A stretch of 64,000 bases of DNA. Origin: Chitinophaga varians (GTDB taxonomy: Bacteria; Bacteroidota; Bacteroidia; Chitinophagales; Chitinophagaceae). The DNA is taken from positions 1,178,001 through 1,242,000 of the forward strand of contig NZ_JABAIA010000001.1 in assembly GCF_012641275.1 (NCBI RefSeq). The letters run 5' to 3'. Below, piece after piece: positions 1 to 9,021 of this stretch. Made by a program: the position numbers and the translations under genes. How positions within the stretch are numbered: position 1 is the first letter of the stretch; each line of letters begins with the position of its first letter. The notes beneath the pieces were generated by a model, which was given only the letters and a program-made list of their open reading frames with translations, did no database searches and had not been told where the DNA came from.

Positions 1-80
1 ACGCCCTCGTAGTGGACGCCCTTTATTATGGCCTCGAAAACACCATCCAGCTCTATAAAAGACAACTGGCAGACCACTAA
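1..80 (+). CDS. C-terminal end of an unidentified protein (5' cut by window)
   Basis: An open frame enters from the left edge (frame starting at base 3) and stops with TAA at 78-80. It gives about 25 residues ending LYKRQLADH. The segment looks helical and amphipathic with no recognisable motif, so no function is offered. It is followed at once by a dyad repeat (87-106) and two strong hairpins, consistent with a genuine gene end. The frame is short, so coding status rests on the clean stop and this 3' context. Confidence 0.5.
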   Translation, partial: ALVVDALYYGLENTIQLYKRQLADH

Positions 81-86
81 TTAATT

Positions 87-106
87 CCCCAGGCTAAAGC
101 GCTGGG
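87..106 (+). repeat. Diverged copy A of the CCCAGGGCT-GA-AGCCCTGGG dyad family
   Basis: The bases CCCCAGGCTAAAGCGCTGGG match the family seen at 11127, 34881 and 61183 in spacing and orientation, with several substitutions. The trailing bases (GCTAAGATAT) also resemble the GCCACAATCT tail of the better copies. It begins 6 bp after the stop of the upstream partial gene. Confidence 0.55.
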
Positions 107-145
107 CTAAGATATCTTTCAGGCTTTTTAACAGGAAGCAAATTG

Positions 146-187
146 AATAATAAAGCCCGGGGCTTAAGCTCCCCGGGCTTTATTATT
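146..187. terminator. Strong bidirectional hairpin terminator
   Basis: A perfect 17-bp inverted repeat (arms 146-162 and 171-187, core AAAGCCCGGGG / CCCCGGGCTTT) encloses an 8-nt loop. A-rich and T-rich arm ends let it act in both directions. It lies between the end of the partial plus-strand gene and the end of lon. Confidence 0.85.
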
Positions 188-232
188 TTCCCGGTTTTTT
201 AACGGGAAAGAAATGGAATAACATCCTAAACA

Positions 233-265
233 TTAAAGCCATTCCGCTGAGAGGAATGGCTTTAA
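233..265. terminator. Second hairpin terminator between convergent genes
   Basis: Arms TTAAAGCCATTCC (233-245) and GGAATGGCTTTAA (253-265) pair perfectly over 13 bp with a 7-nt loop. The remainder of 81-451 shows no convincing coding frame. Confidence 0.7.
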
Positions 266-451
266 GAACCCTTAAAACAATCAACATGATGCTCATATCG
301 GGGTCACAACAAAACCGATATGAACTTTTAAAAAATTGCTGCCAGGAATGGCAACAAAATGCCTTTATACTAAAACTAAAATATGCTCGCTTTTATAAAA
401 ACGAGGCCGGCAGTCATAAAAGTTTTAACCAGTAATCACTGCCTTTCCCGC

Positions 452-2854
452 CTACTTCTTTAATAACGCTATTTCCAGCACTTGGTTCATTTCCTTTACA
501 TAATGAAACTTCATGCCTTTGATATATGAAGGATTTATTTCCTTTATATCCTTCTCATTCTGCCAGCATAAGATAATTTCTTTGATTCCTGCCCTTTTGG
601 CGGCCAGAATTTTTTCTTTCAGGCCTCCTACCGGCAGCACCTGCCCTCTCAACGTTATCTCCCCGCTCATCGCCAGGTAAGACCTTACCTTACGCCCGGT
701 GAATGCGGAAGTCAGCGCTGTTAACATGGTGATACCGGCACTGGGACCGTCTTTCGGTACCGCGCCTTCAGGAATATGCACATGCACGTTCTTCGTATGG
801 AAGATTTTCGGGTCCAGCTTCAGCTCCGCAGCGTGGGACTGTATATAGCTCAATGCAGTCACCGCCGATTCCTTCATCACGTTGCCCAGGTTACCCGTCA
901 GTTTCAGTTCTCCTTTTCCTTCACTCAGGCTGCTTTCGATAAACAGTATCTCCCCGCCTACATAAGTCCAGGCAAGACCTACGGCCACGCCGGGAGGATT
1001 GCCCACTTTATAGATCTCATTGGAATATCGGGGTTTGCCCAATATCCGCTCTACATCTGCATCAGTAATGTTTTCAGGTACTTTGCGCTCCATGGCCACT
1101 TCTTTGGCCAGGTTACGCATAATCGCTGCAAAGAGCCTGTCCAGCTCCCTTACACCGCTCTCACGGGTATAATCCGCAATAATGTGCTCAATGACACCAT
1201 TACTGAGTTTAAACTTGGTGTCCTGAAGACCGTGCGCCTCTTTCTGTTTAGGCAACAGGTGGCGTTTGGCGATCTCTGTTTTTTCCTCGATGGAATATCC
1301 GCTGAGGTCGATGATCTCCAGCCTGTCGCGCAGCGCAGGGTGAATAGCATTGATATTATTGGCAGTAGCGATGAATAAAACCTTGCTCAGGTCAAATTCC
1401 AGCTCCAGGTAGTTATCGTAGAAGGTGCTGTTCTGCTCGGGGTCCAGTACTTCCAGCAGGGCTGAACTTGGATCGCCGCGCAGGTCGTTGCCGATCTTGT
1501 CAATTTCATCAAGGATCATGACAGGGTTGGCAGATTTGATTTTGCGGATAGACTGTATCACGCGGCCCGGCATAGCGCCGATATAGGTTTTGCGGTGCCC
1601 TCTGATCTCGCTTTCATCGTGAAGGCCGCCAAGGCTCAACCGCACGTATTTACGGCCTACTGCATTGGCGATAGAGCGTCCCAGAGAGGTTTTACCAATA
1701 CCCGGAGGGCCTACGAAACACAGGATCGGTGATTTCATATCCCCTTTCAGCTTCAATACGGCCAGGTATTCCAGTATCCTTTCCTTGATTTTCTCCATGC
1801 CATAATGGTCATGGTCCAGTATTTTCTTCGCCTTTTTCAGGTCGTAGCTGTCAGTGGTGAATTCGCCCCAGGGCAGGTCCAGCATCAGGTCCAGGTGGTT
1901 GTACACCACGCTGTAATCCGGCGTGCTGGGATGCATGCGTTCCAGTTTTTCTATGCCTTTGGCAAAAGCTTCCGCTGCGGCCGCAGACCATTTCTTGCCT
2001 TCTGCTTTGCGTTTCATCTCCTTCAGCTCACGATCGTTGGCATCACCGCCCAGTTCTTCCTTGATGGACTTCATCTGCTGTTGCAGGAAGTAGTCACGCT
2101 GTTGTTTATCAAGGTCGGCCTTGGTTTTATTGGTGATTTTGTTCTTCAGCTCCGCCAGCTGCAGTTCTGTCTGCAACAGTTTCATCAACAGTTCCGCGCG
2201 GGTACGCAGGTTATTGATTTCCAGCAGCTGCTGTTTGTCTTTCAGGTCTGAGTTAAGATTGGAAGACACGAAATGCACAAGGAAAGAGGCATTCTCAATG
2301 TTTTTGAGGATAATGCTTGCTTCTGAAGGCAGGTTGGGAGACAGTTGGATAATTTGTGCTGCCAGGTCCTTGATGGAGGAAATGTAGGCTTCAAATTCCG
2401 AGTCGTCTTCTGCGGCCTCGTCCTGCAACAGTTCCACCTGGGCTTTGAAATACGGGTCTTCCGCAACAATTTCTTTTATCTTGAAGCGCTTGCGGCCCTG
2501 AATGATGATGGTGGTGCCACCATCCGGCATTTTGATCAGTTTCACAATGCGGGCCACCGTACCTACCTCACTAAGATCGGCCACATTAGGATCTTCGATG
2601 GTACTGTCTTTCTGCGCCACCACACCGATCAATTTGTCAGCCTTGTATGCGTCGTTAACTGCCTTTATGGATTTATCCCTGCCCACGGTAATGGGTAAAA
2701 CCACACCGGGAAACAGAACGGTATTGCGTAATGGTAATAATGCCAGTTGGTCGGGGATGTTGTCTTCCTCCTGACCTTCCCCGTCTTCATTCAAAGGGAT
2801 AATAGGCATAAACTCCATTTCATCTTCTGAATTTCCTAAATAAAATCTGTTCAT
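452..2854 (-). CDS. lon: ATP-dependent Lon protease (S16)
   Basis: Lon degrades misfolded and selected regulatory proteins in the cytoplasm as an ATP-driven hexamer. The 800-residue product has the full LonA layout: an N-terminal substrate-binding LON domain (about residues 38-240), a helical linker, an AAA+ module with Walker A GPPGIGKTS and Walker B MILDEID, and the protease domain. The catalytic dyad is Ser705 (KDGPSAG) and Lys748 (GGLKEK), 43 residues apart as in E. coli Lon. The acidic leader (SEDEMEF and EDGEGQEED) is extra sequence before the LON fold. It is monocistronic, with hairpins downstream and a long hairpin upstream. Confidence 0.97.
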   Translation of the reverse strand: MNRFYLGNSEDEMEFMPIIPLNEDGEGQEEDNIPDQLALLPLRNTVLFPGVVLPITVGRDKSIKAVNDAYKADKLIGVVAQKDSTIEDPNVADLSEVGTVARIVKLIKMPDGGTTIIIQGRKRFKIKEIVAEDPYFKAQVELLQDEAAEDDSEFEAYISSIKDLAAQIIQLSPNLPSEASIILKNIENASFLVHFVSSNLNSDLKDKQQLLEINNLRTRAELLMKLLQTELQLAELKNKITNKTKADLDKQQRDYFLQQQMKSIKEELGGDANDRELKEMKRKAEGKKWSAAAAEAFAKGIEKLERMHPSTPDYSVVYNHLDLMLDLPWGEFTTDSYDLKKAKKILDHDHYGMEKIKERILEYLAVLKLKGDMKSPILCFVGPPGIGKTSLGRSIANAVGRKYVRLSLGGLHDESEIRGHRKTYIGAMPGRVIQSIRKIKSANPVMILDEIDKIGNDLRGDPSSALLEVLDPEQNSTFYDNYLELEFDLSKVLFIATANNINAIHPALRDRLEIIDLSGYSIEEKTEIAKRHLLPKQKEAHGLQDTKFKLSNGVIEHIIADYTRESGVRELDRLFAAIMRNLAKEVAMERKVPENITDADVERILGKPRYSNEIYKVGNPPGVAVGLAWTYVGGEILFIESSLSEGKGELKLTGNLGNVMKESAVTALSYIQSHAAELKLDPKIFHTKNVHVHIPEGAVPKDGPSAGITMLTALTSAFTGRKVRSYLAMSGEITLRGQVLPVGGLKEKILAAKRAGIKEIILCWQNEKDIKEINPSYIKGMKFHYVKEMNQVLEIALLKK

Positions 2855-3018
2855 CTGAGATATTTAATGCCCGAAGGACATTCTGGCAGAATATGCTGCT
2901 GAGACCTTCGTTTTTTTATGCACTACTACCTTGTCAAGTTTGGTGCCAAGTGACGATGTGTCACATTTATGTGAATATACAAAGCAGTGAAGGGCTAAAC
3001 AATCTGTGTTGATAAAAA

Positions 3019-3090
3019 AAGCGAAGATCACGTTGAAGATAGTACTGTTTTGAAACAATCATATACTATTCTCCAATGTGATCTTCGCTT
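3019..3090. repeat. Long imperfect inverted repeat, terminator-like or small mobile palindrome
   Basis: Arms 3019-3044 and 3064-3090 pair over about 26 bp with few mismatches; the outer AAGCGAAGATCAC / GTGATCTTCGCTT pair is perfect. The loop is 19 nt. It is followed by a tandem 8-mer GGCGTCTT at 3094-3109. It lies just beyond the stop of the barrel gene at 3125 and upstream of lon. Confidence 0.7.
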
Positions 3091-3124
3091 CGCGGCGTCT
3101 TGGCGTCTTTGTTGCCTGGCGTAA

Positions 3125-3733
3125 TTACAGGGTCACACCCACACCCAGCTGAATGCTCTGGTTTTTCCAGTTGCTGGTGTTGGTAACGCTTTCGATACCT
3201 TTTACGTCATTGAAGCCAATGATGTAACGGGCGCTGACATTCACGATTGGCAGCTGCAGCCATAAACCGGCCACACCGGAAATTTCGCCGCCTTTAAAGG
3301 CTGTATTGGCAGCACCAAAAACTTTTCTGTCGCTCACCAGTGCGCCGAACTGAGGACCTACCTGCAGTTTGAGACGGGGAGTTCCCAGGTCGATATTTGC
3401 GAGCAATGGAATGCTCAGGTAGTTCAGGTTGACTTTTTTGCGGTCATCTGAAGTACTTACGTTTTTATAGATGTCACTGAAATTATCAGTGGTTTCTGTT
3501 TTAGTGGAAGAAAAGATCACTTCACCCTGCACACCAAAACCTTTTACCAGGTTTAACTGTGCGAAACCACCCAGGTGGTAACCTAATTTAAATCCGTCCT
3601 GAAATCCGGAACCATCCAGTTTTCCAAGGTTGGCGCCACCTTTAATACCAAAGCGCAGTAATTTTTGCGCGCTAACAGAGGTGGTAACAGCGGTCATTGC
3701 AAGCAGTGCAACGGCGAGAAACAGTTTTTTCAT
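3125..3733 (-). CDS. PorT-like outer-membrane beta-barrel protein
   Basis: The 202-residue product starts with a clear signal peptide (MKKLFLAVALLAMTAVTTSV, then SAQ cleavage). It continues with alternating amphipathic strands such as LRFGIKGGANLGKL and GYHLGGFAQLNL and ends ...IQLGVGVTL with a hydrophobic terminal strand. This is typical of the small 8-strand outer-membrane beta-barrel families of Bacteroidota. The specific role is unknown; many relatives are annotated only as porin family or PorT family. It is a single gene with its own upstream region (3734-3845), which contains a short CCCCT/AGGGG dyad at 3788-3805. Confidence 0.8.
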   Translation of the reverse strand: MKKLFLAVALLAMTAVTTSVSAQKLLRFGIKGGANLGKLDGSGFQDGFKLGYHLGGFAQLNLVKGFGVQGEVIFSSTKTETTDNFSDIYKNVSTSDDRKKVNLNYLSIPLLANIDLGTPRLKLQVGPQFGALVSDRKVFGAANTAFKGGEISGVAGLWLQLPIVNVSARYIIGFNDVKGIESVTNTSNWKNQSIQLGVGVTL

Positions 3734-3845
3734 AATTGTATTGTTGTTAGTAATGGTTAAAATTATAGACGCCCGAACAGTAAAATACCCCTACGTTATC
3801 AGGGGAGATTCCCTAAATACAAATTCCGTGCTATTGTTAAGAAAA

Positions 3846-4754
3846 TCAAAAACTGTAAGACAGGCGGGCGGTGAAATAGCCCATCAGCTGCGTGTCTGCG
3901 CCGGTCAACGGCTTAAAAACAGTGAAGGAAGGAGAAAGGGTAAATTGATTAAACAGGTAGGAAACATTAACAGTGCAATCAACGGCACGGGCTTCAAAAC
4001 CAGTATGGTCTTCATAATTGATGACCTTTCCCGGGCGCATTTTATCTAGTTTCATTTTAGAAGAGCGTGTCAGGTAACGGAAAGCCGCCAGCTGACTGTA
4101 ATAATTGGCCGTGCCTAATGTCAGTGACAGGGAAGGCTGCAACAGCAATGCATCCCGGGAACAAAGCACTGCATCGAAAATAAAAGGATGCCGCACCGTG
4201 GCGATCACATTAAAATCGCTGCCGGTCACCCTTTCTCTCAGGCGGGCCGTATTGCTGGAATAGTTTCCCCAGCCATAATCCAGACTGACGCCCATGTGCA
4301 GCCACCACTTACGGTAATAAAAATAGGAGAACAATTCGTTGTTGATCGGCGTGGCCGGAACATCCGTAGAATCATTAAAAAGGTAACGGGTATACGAAAT
4401 GCCGGTAATAAAATTTCTGTTCTTCGTATAGTCATAACCTGCAGTGAAGTCCCATTCAAACCAGTGTTTTTTATCTGTATCAAACAGATAATAACCGCTG
4501 GCACCTGCAAACAGGCCGCTTTTATGGTACCATGTCAGCGAGGGGGAAAGGTAAGCTTTCATGACAATAGGCTGGTCAAGGTTGACCGTCTTACTACCGT
4601 AGGCAGGATTGTTGCCATAGCTCAGCGCGGCCACTATTTCACTCTTCTGCTGTTTGTTCAACAGTGAATCCAACTGTCTTTCCAGGTCGGCCAGGGACTG
4701 GCCTTCAGCGAAAACACTGCAAAACAGTAGCAGACATGTCAGAAATACGCGCAT
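3846..4754 (-). CDS. Hypothetical secreted outer-membrane protein
   Basis: I chose the ATG at 4754 because it opens a standard signal peptide (MRVFLTCLLLFCSVFAEGQS); an in-frame ATG at 4775 only adds seven polar residues. The 302-residue product then has a short helix with LERQLDSLL, followed by repeated aromatic-rich amphipathic strands (SLTWYHKSGLFAGASGYYLF, YFYYRKWWLHMGVSLDYGWG). It finishes TARLSYSF, a typical beta-barrel C-terminus. I do not recognise a named family; an outer-membrane barrel is an inference from strand pattern. Confidence 0.72.
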   Translation of the reverse strand: MRVFLTCLLLFCSVFAEGQSLADLERQLDSLLNKQQKSEIVAALSYGNNPAYGSKTVNLDQPIVMKAYLSPSLTWYHKSGLFAGASGYYLFDTDKKHWFEWDFTAGYDYTKNRNFITGISYTRYLFNDSTDVPATPINNELFSYFYYRKWWLHMGVSLDYGWGNYSSNTARLRERVTGSDFNVIATVRHPFIFDAVLCSRDALLLQPSLSLTLGTANYYSQLAAFRYLTRSSKMKLDKMRPGKVINYEDHTGFEARAVDCTVNVSYLFNQFTLSPSFTVFKPLTGADTQLMGYFTARLSYSF

Positions 4755-4910
4755 TGAAAAGGAGATACTGCACACAATATAGCATATTTTGACATTTGGG
4801 CATTTGGATATTCGGTGACCGGGCTATTTATGGCGGTGAGTTCCCCGTGGCGCTTTGTGACTGAAAAAAAAGCGTCTGGTTTTCAATACCTGAATTAAAA
4901 TGCTTGGCGC

Positions 4911-6179
4911 CTATACAAGGTCAATAACCGTGATTTCAGGCAGTACCCCCACGCGGCCCGGATAACCGAGGAAACCGAAGCCCCTGTTCACATACAGCCG
5001 TTGTTCCCCGGCTTTGTACAGGCCAGCCCATTCCTTGTAGAAGTATTGTGCAGGGCTCCATTTGAGGCCTGGTATTTCCACGCCGAACTGCATGCCATGC
5101 GTATGGCCGGCCAGGGTGAGGTCAATGTCCGGGAATTCCGGGCGTATCTGGGCATCCCAGTGGGTGGGATCATGCGACATCAGGATTTTGAAAGGGATAT
5201 GGTTTACGCCGTCGTAAGCCCGGCGCAGATCGCCGTGACGGGGGAAACGTTTGATAGCGCTCCAGTTTTCCACACCAAGCAGGGCGATTTGCCCGCCGTC
5301 TTTTTCCAGCACCACGCTTTCGTTCATCATCAGTTTCCAGCCCAGTTCACCATGCACTTGCTTCAGGCGTTCCAGGTTTTTCTGCTGCATGTCGCTATGG
5401 CCTGCCGGTGTTTTGTCCGGCCAGGGATAATAGTCGCCATAATCATGGTTACCCAGCGTAGAATACACGCCCATAGGGGCTTTTACCTGGCTGAACACAT
5501 CCATCCAGTGGGTCATTTCATCCGCGCGGTCGTTGACCAGGTCGCCGGTAAACAGTACCAGGTCGGCTTTCTGGGCGTTGATCATATTAACGCCCTTTAC
5601 CACCGCTTCGCGGTTGGCAAAGCTGCCGGAATGGATGTCTGAGATCTGGACGATGCGCAGCCCTCTGAAGGAGGCCGGCAGATTTTTAAATGCGAGTTTG
5701 AGTTTATGGACGCGGTAGTTGTATTTATTGGAGAAGCCGTACAGCAGGGTGCCGAAAAGGCTGCCGCCGGCGATGAGGCCGAGACGGCTCAGAAACTGGG
5801 AGCGGGAGATGCCGTTTACCGTACCTTCCGCAGCAGCGGTGCTTTGTGCCGGGACAAACCGCTGAATCAGCCATACGATACCGCGACGGACATCATCTAT
5901 CAGCAGGAATACGACCGCCAGCAGTTTCGCTACTACCAGTCCCAGGAATATGGCCATCAGGTAGGATTTCAGCTGAGCGGGCCAGCTATGCCAGTGAATA
6001 TAGGGCAGCAGCAGGACCATGATAATGCAGATGGCGGATACGGCCCAGTAGGCAGAATAGGCGATGACCCGTACCCGGGGCAGTGACATGTACACCATGG
6101 CTCTTACCGCCTGAAATACGTAGAGGTCCAACAACAGGAGAAAAACGACTAATATAATAGAATTCAATCCGGGTCGCAT
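4911..6179 (-). CDS. Membrane-anchored metallophosphoesterase (YkuE/YaeI-like)
   Basis: The 422-residue product has about four N-terminal membrane helices (residues 5-115) and then a calcineurin-like phosphoesterase domain. All metal-binding blocks are visible: SDIHSG, GDLVND, LGNHDYGDY and GHTHGMQFG, with SHDPTHWD between the last two. Relatives include YkuE and YaeI, the latter acting on UDP-2,3-diacylglucosamine in some species, but substrate cannot be told from sequence. The catalytic domain would sit on one face of the inner membrane. It is divergent from the UPF0173 gene across a 386-bp AT-rich gap. Confidence 0.88.
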   Translation of the reverse strand: MRPGLNSIILVVFLLLLDLYVFQAVRAMVYMSLPRVRVIAYSAYWAVSAICIIMVLLLPYIHWHSWPAQLKSYLMAIFLGLVVAKLLAVVFLLIDDVRRGIVWLIQRFVPAQSTAAAEGTVNGISRSQFLSRLGLIAGGSLFGTLLYGFSNKYNYRVHKLKLAFKNLPASFRGLRIVQISDIHSGSFANREAVVKGVNMINAQKADLVLFTGDLVNDRADEMTHWMDVFSQVKAPMGVYSTLGNHDYGDYYPWPDKTPAGHSDMQQKNLERLKQVHGELGWKLMMNESVVLEKDGGQIALLGVENWSAIKRFPRHGDLRRAYDGVNHIPFKILMSHDPTHWDAQIRPEFPDIDLTLAGHTHGMQFGVEIPGLKWSPAQYFYKEWAGLYKAGEQRLYVNRGFGFLGYPGRVGVLPEITVIDLV

Positions 6180-6444
6180 TACAAATATTTAATATAAATT
6201 ATAACAGAAAGGCAAATTAATACAAGTTATCCGTCAGAAAAAGTTAAAACGGGTAGCTGGCAGGTATGCAGACGAATAACACACGGATAAATTGCAGGGT
6301 TTTAAATTAAATGTTGAAATGGGGTTATTTATCGTATTTATATTAATTATATATTAAATATCATCCATTCCCGGATTCATATTGATCAGGACACTTTGTG
6401 AATAAATAAATATACTACAGCGCCGGAATTGTTGCTAATCGTTG

Positions 6445-6452
6445 TATTTTTG
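6445..6452 (+). promoter_or_regulatory. Candidate -7 box TATTTTTG
   Basis: It matches the Bacteroidota TAnnTTTG consensus 114 bp upstream of the UPF0173 gene. No clear -33 TTTG was found at 19-21 nt. Otherwise the 6180-6565 gap is AT-rich with nothing further recognised. Confidence 0.45.
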
Positions 6453-6565
6453 TCCGATTCAGGTAGCTTGTAACATTTAATTACCCGGGTTAGTGATTTT
6501 TGGGCGAAGGCTTAAATTCATCATTAATAACCGGTAATTCGTTTTTTTTACCTAAAATTGAGACC

Positions 6566-7246
6566 ATGAGATACACCAATTACGGTCATTCCTGCTTTGC
6601 AGTGGAGATAAAAGGCAAGCGGATACTTTTTGACCCGTTCATTACCCACAATGAGCTGGCCAGCAAGGTAGACGTTCAGGCTATACAGGCGGATTATATT
6701 TTTGTTTCCCATGGCCATGAGGACCATGTGGCGGATTTGATTTCGCTGGCGAAGCAGACCGGGGCCATGGTGGTATCTAATTTTGAGATTGTTACCTGGG
6801 CGGGCAAGCAGGGGCTGACCAAGCTGCACCCCATGAATACCGGCGGCAAATGGAAATTTGATTTCGGCACTGTTAAGTGCGTGGTGGCCCAGCATTCCAG
6901 CGGGCTGCCGGACGGCACTTACGGTGGTAACCCGATGGGATTTGTATTTATCACTGACGAAGGCAATTTTTATTACAGTGGCGATACCGCGCTGACCATG
7001 GACATGGAGCTGATACCGGGCATTGCAGAACTGGATTTTGCCGTTTTACCGATTGGTGATAATTTCACCATGGGCCCGGAAGATGCCATTGCCGCGGCTG
7101 AAATGATTGAATGTGAAAAAATAATCGGCATCCATTATGACACCTTCGGGTATATCAAGATAGACAAGAGGGAGGTCATGCAGCTTTTTGACGAAGCCGG
7201 CGTGGAGCTGCTGCTGCCTGAAATAGGCAGTACCATAGAGGTTTGA
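6566..7246 (+). CDS. UPF0173-type metal-dependent hydrolase
   Basis: The start is set at the ATG at 6566, where homology to the family begins (MRYTNYGHSCFAVEIKGKRI). An in-frame upstream ATG at 6500 would add 22 unmatched residues. The 226-residue protein is a metallo-beta-lactamase fold with the signature HGHEDHVAD and later ligands in AQHSSG, YSGDTALTMDM and GIHYDTFG. Family members are cytosolic Zn-dependent hydrolases of unknown physiological substrate. It ends 68 bp before parA on the same strand, so it may share its transcript. Confidence 0.9.
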   Translation: MRYTNYGHSCFAVEIKGKRILFDPFITHNELASKVDVQAIQADYIFVSHGHEDHVADLISLAKQTGAMVVSNFEIVTWAGKQGLTKLHPMNTGGKWKFDFGTVKCVVAQHSSGLPDGTYGGNPMGFVFITDEGNFYYSGDTALTMDMELIPGIAELDFAVLPIGDNFTMGPEDAIAAAEMIECEKIIGIHYDTFGYIKIDKREVMQLFDEAGVELLLPEIGSTIEV

Positions 7247-7314
7247 GGAAGAGGCGATACTGCTATTTAATCCTTTATCCTATAAATGAACCTTTGAATT
7301 TTTTAAATTACACA

Positions 7315-8115
7315 ATGGCTAGAGTAATCGCAATCGCTAATCAGAAAGGTGGGGTAGGAAAAACAACCAGTGCAATCAACCTGGCAAGCAGCCTGGCTGT
7401 GCTGGAATTCAAAACATTGCTGGTAGATGCTGATCCCCAGGCAAACAGCACCACAGGGCTGGGTTTTGACCTGCGTAATGTGCAGCAGAGCCTGTACGAC
7501 TGTATGGTAAACGATGTTCAGGCCAGAGATGTGATATTGGAATCTGATACGCCCAACCTGAAAGTATTGCCTTCCCATATTGACCTGGTAGGTGCAGAGC
7601 TGGAACTGATCAATCATCCCAGCCGTGAGCGGGTGATGAAGCAGGTGGTGGACGCGGTAAAGGATGATTACGATTTTGTGATCGTAGACTGTTCCCCTTC
7701 TTTGGGACTGATCACGGTGAACGCACTGGTGGCGTCCAACGCGGTGATCATCCCTGTACAATGTGAATTTTTTGCACTGGAAGGTCTGGGCAAATTGCTC
7801 AATACCATTAAGATCGTTCAGAGCAGACTGAATACAGACCTGGAAATTGAAGGTATCCTGATGACCATGTACGATGGCCGTTTGCGCCTCAGTAACCAGG
7901 TGGTGGACGAAGTGAAGCAGCATTTTGAAGAGAGCGTATTCAACACCATCATCCATCGTAATACCAAACTGGGTGAAGCGCCCAGCTTTGGTAAATCTGT
8001 TATTATGTACGATGCAGCCAGCACTGGTGCCATCAATTACCTGAACCTGGCCAAGGAAATACTGCAGAAGCATAACTACACGAAAATTAAATCCAAAGAC
8101 AAAATCTTAAAATGA
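7315..8115 (+). CDS. parA: ParA/Soj chromosome-partitioning ATPase
   Basis: The start at 7315 gives MARVIAIANQKGGVGKTT, the standard N-terminus with deviant Walker A KGGVGKTT. A longer frame from 7243 is in the same phase but adds unrelated residues. At 266 residues it has the usual length, with VDADPQANSTTG and FVIVDCSPSLGL blocks. It binds DNA non-specifically as an ATP dimer and drives origin segregation with ParB. The stop overlaps the parB start (ATGA at 8112-8115), indicating translational coupling. Confidence 0.96.
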   Translation: MARVIAIANQKGGVGKTTSAINLASSLAVLEFKTLLVDADPQANSTTGLGFDLRNVQQSLYDCMVNDVQARDVILESDTPNLKVLPSHIDLVGAELELINHPSRERVMKQVVDAVKDDYDFVIVDCSPSLGLITVNALVASNAVIIPVQCEFFALEGLGKLLNTIKIVQSRLNTDLEIEGILMTMYDGRLRLSNQVVDEVKQHFEESVFNTIIHRNTKLGEAPSFGKSVIMYDAASTGAINYLNLAKEILQKHNYTKIKSKDKILK

Positions 8116-9020
8116 GCAATCCAAGTAAGAAAGAGGCGTTGGGGAAAGGTATCCGCTCGCTGCTCCAGAACATAGACACTGACCTGAAGCATACTGCCGG
8201 CGCCCTGGGCGATAACGCAGTAGCTGCCGCTACGGGTATTGAACGTATTGCGCTGGAACAGATCGTGACCAATCCGAAGCAACCGCGTCGTGACTTTGAT
8301 GAGGTTGCCCTTCAGGAACTTAGTCAGTCGATCAAGCTGCATGATATCATCCAGCCGATCACAGTGGCCAAGATCAGTAACAAAAAATTCCAGCTGATTG
8401 CAGGAGAACGCCGTCTGCGCGCCAGCAAAATGGCCGGTCTGAAAGATATTCCGGCCTATGTGCGCCAGGCCAATGACCAGGAACTGCTGGAGCTGGCACT
8501 GCTGGAGAACCTGCAAAGGGAAAACCTGAATGCGATCGAGGTTGGATTGAGCTACAAGCGTTTGATGGACGAATGTTCCCTCACACAGGAACAGGTGGCC
8601 GACCGCATGGGCAAGGAAAGAAGCACTGTCACCAACTATATCCGCCTGCTCAAACTGCCACCGGACATCCAGGTAGCGGTACGCAACGGACAACTGAGCA
8701 TGGGCCATGCCCGCGTGCTCACCGGCGTGGAGAATGTGGAGAACCAACTGTTCCTCTACAATGAAATCCTGCAAAACGGGCTGTCAGTAAGACAAACCGA
8801 AGACCTGGCCCGCAAAATCAACCAGGCCGACAAAGGTAACCAGCAGAAAGCGGTCAAGGCTAAACTGCCCCCCGCTTTCCAGAAAATACAAGACAACCTC
8901 AGCTCCCACTTCTCTACCAAAGTGAAGCTGGACAGAGGCAAGAATGGCAAAGGAAGCATTATGATCGAATTCTATTCAGACGATGAACTGAATAGCATCC
9001 TGGAAAAAATAGATTTATAA
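8112..9020 (+). CDS. parB: ParB/Spo0J chromosome-partitioning protein
   Basis: The 302-residue product opens with SKKEALGKGIRSLL, a ParB N-terminal motif thought to contact ParA. It then has the ParB/Srx CTPase domain with GERRLRASKMAGL and LLENLQRENLN, a helix-turn-helix region (LTQEQVADRMGKERSTVTNY), and a short C-terminal dimerisation domain. It loads at parS and spreads as a CTP clamp. No good parS palindrome was found in this window. Coupled to parA by a 4-bp overlap; the next gene begins 1 bp after its stop. Confidence 0.96.
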   Translation: MSNPSKKEALGKGIRSLLQNIDTDLKHTAGALGDNAVAAATGIERIALEQIVTNPKQPRRDFDEVALQELSQSIKLHDIIQPITVAKISNKKFQLIAGERRLRASKMAGLKDIPAYVRQANDQELLELALLENLQRENLNAIEVGLSYKRLMDECSLTQEQVADRMGKERSTVTNYIRLLKLPPDIQVAVRNGQLSMGHARVLTGVENVENQLFLYNEILQNGLSVRQTEDLARKINQADKGNQQKAVKAKLPPAFQKIQDNLSSHFSTKVKLDRGKNGKGSIMIEFYSDDELNSILEKIDL

Positions 9021-9021
9021 G

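Noticed and set aside
2961..2974. CRP-like operator before lon
   Set aside because: TCACAT-TT-ATGTGA is palindromic but in reversed arrangement to a CRP site and short enough to occur by chance.
2864..3058. Small minus-strand gene upstream of lon
   Set aside because: It runs through one arm of the hairpin, has no start context or motif, and looks like chance coding.
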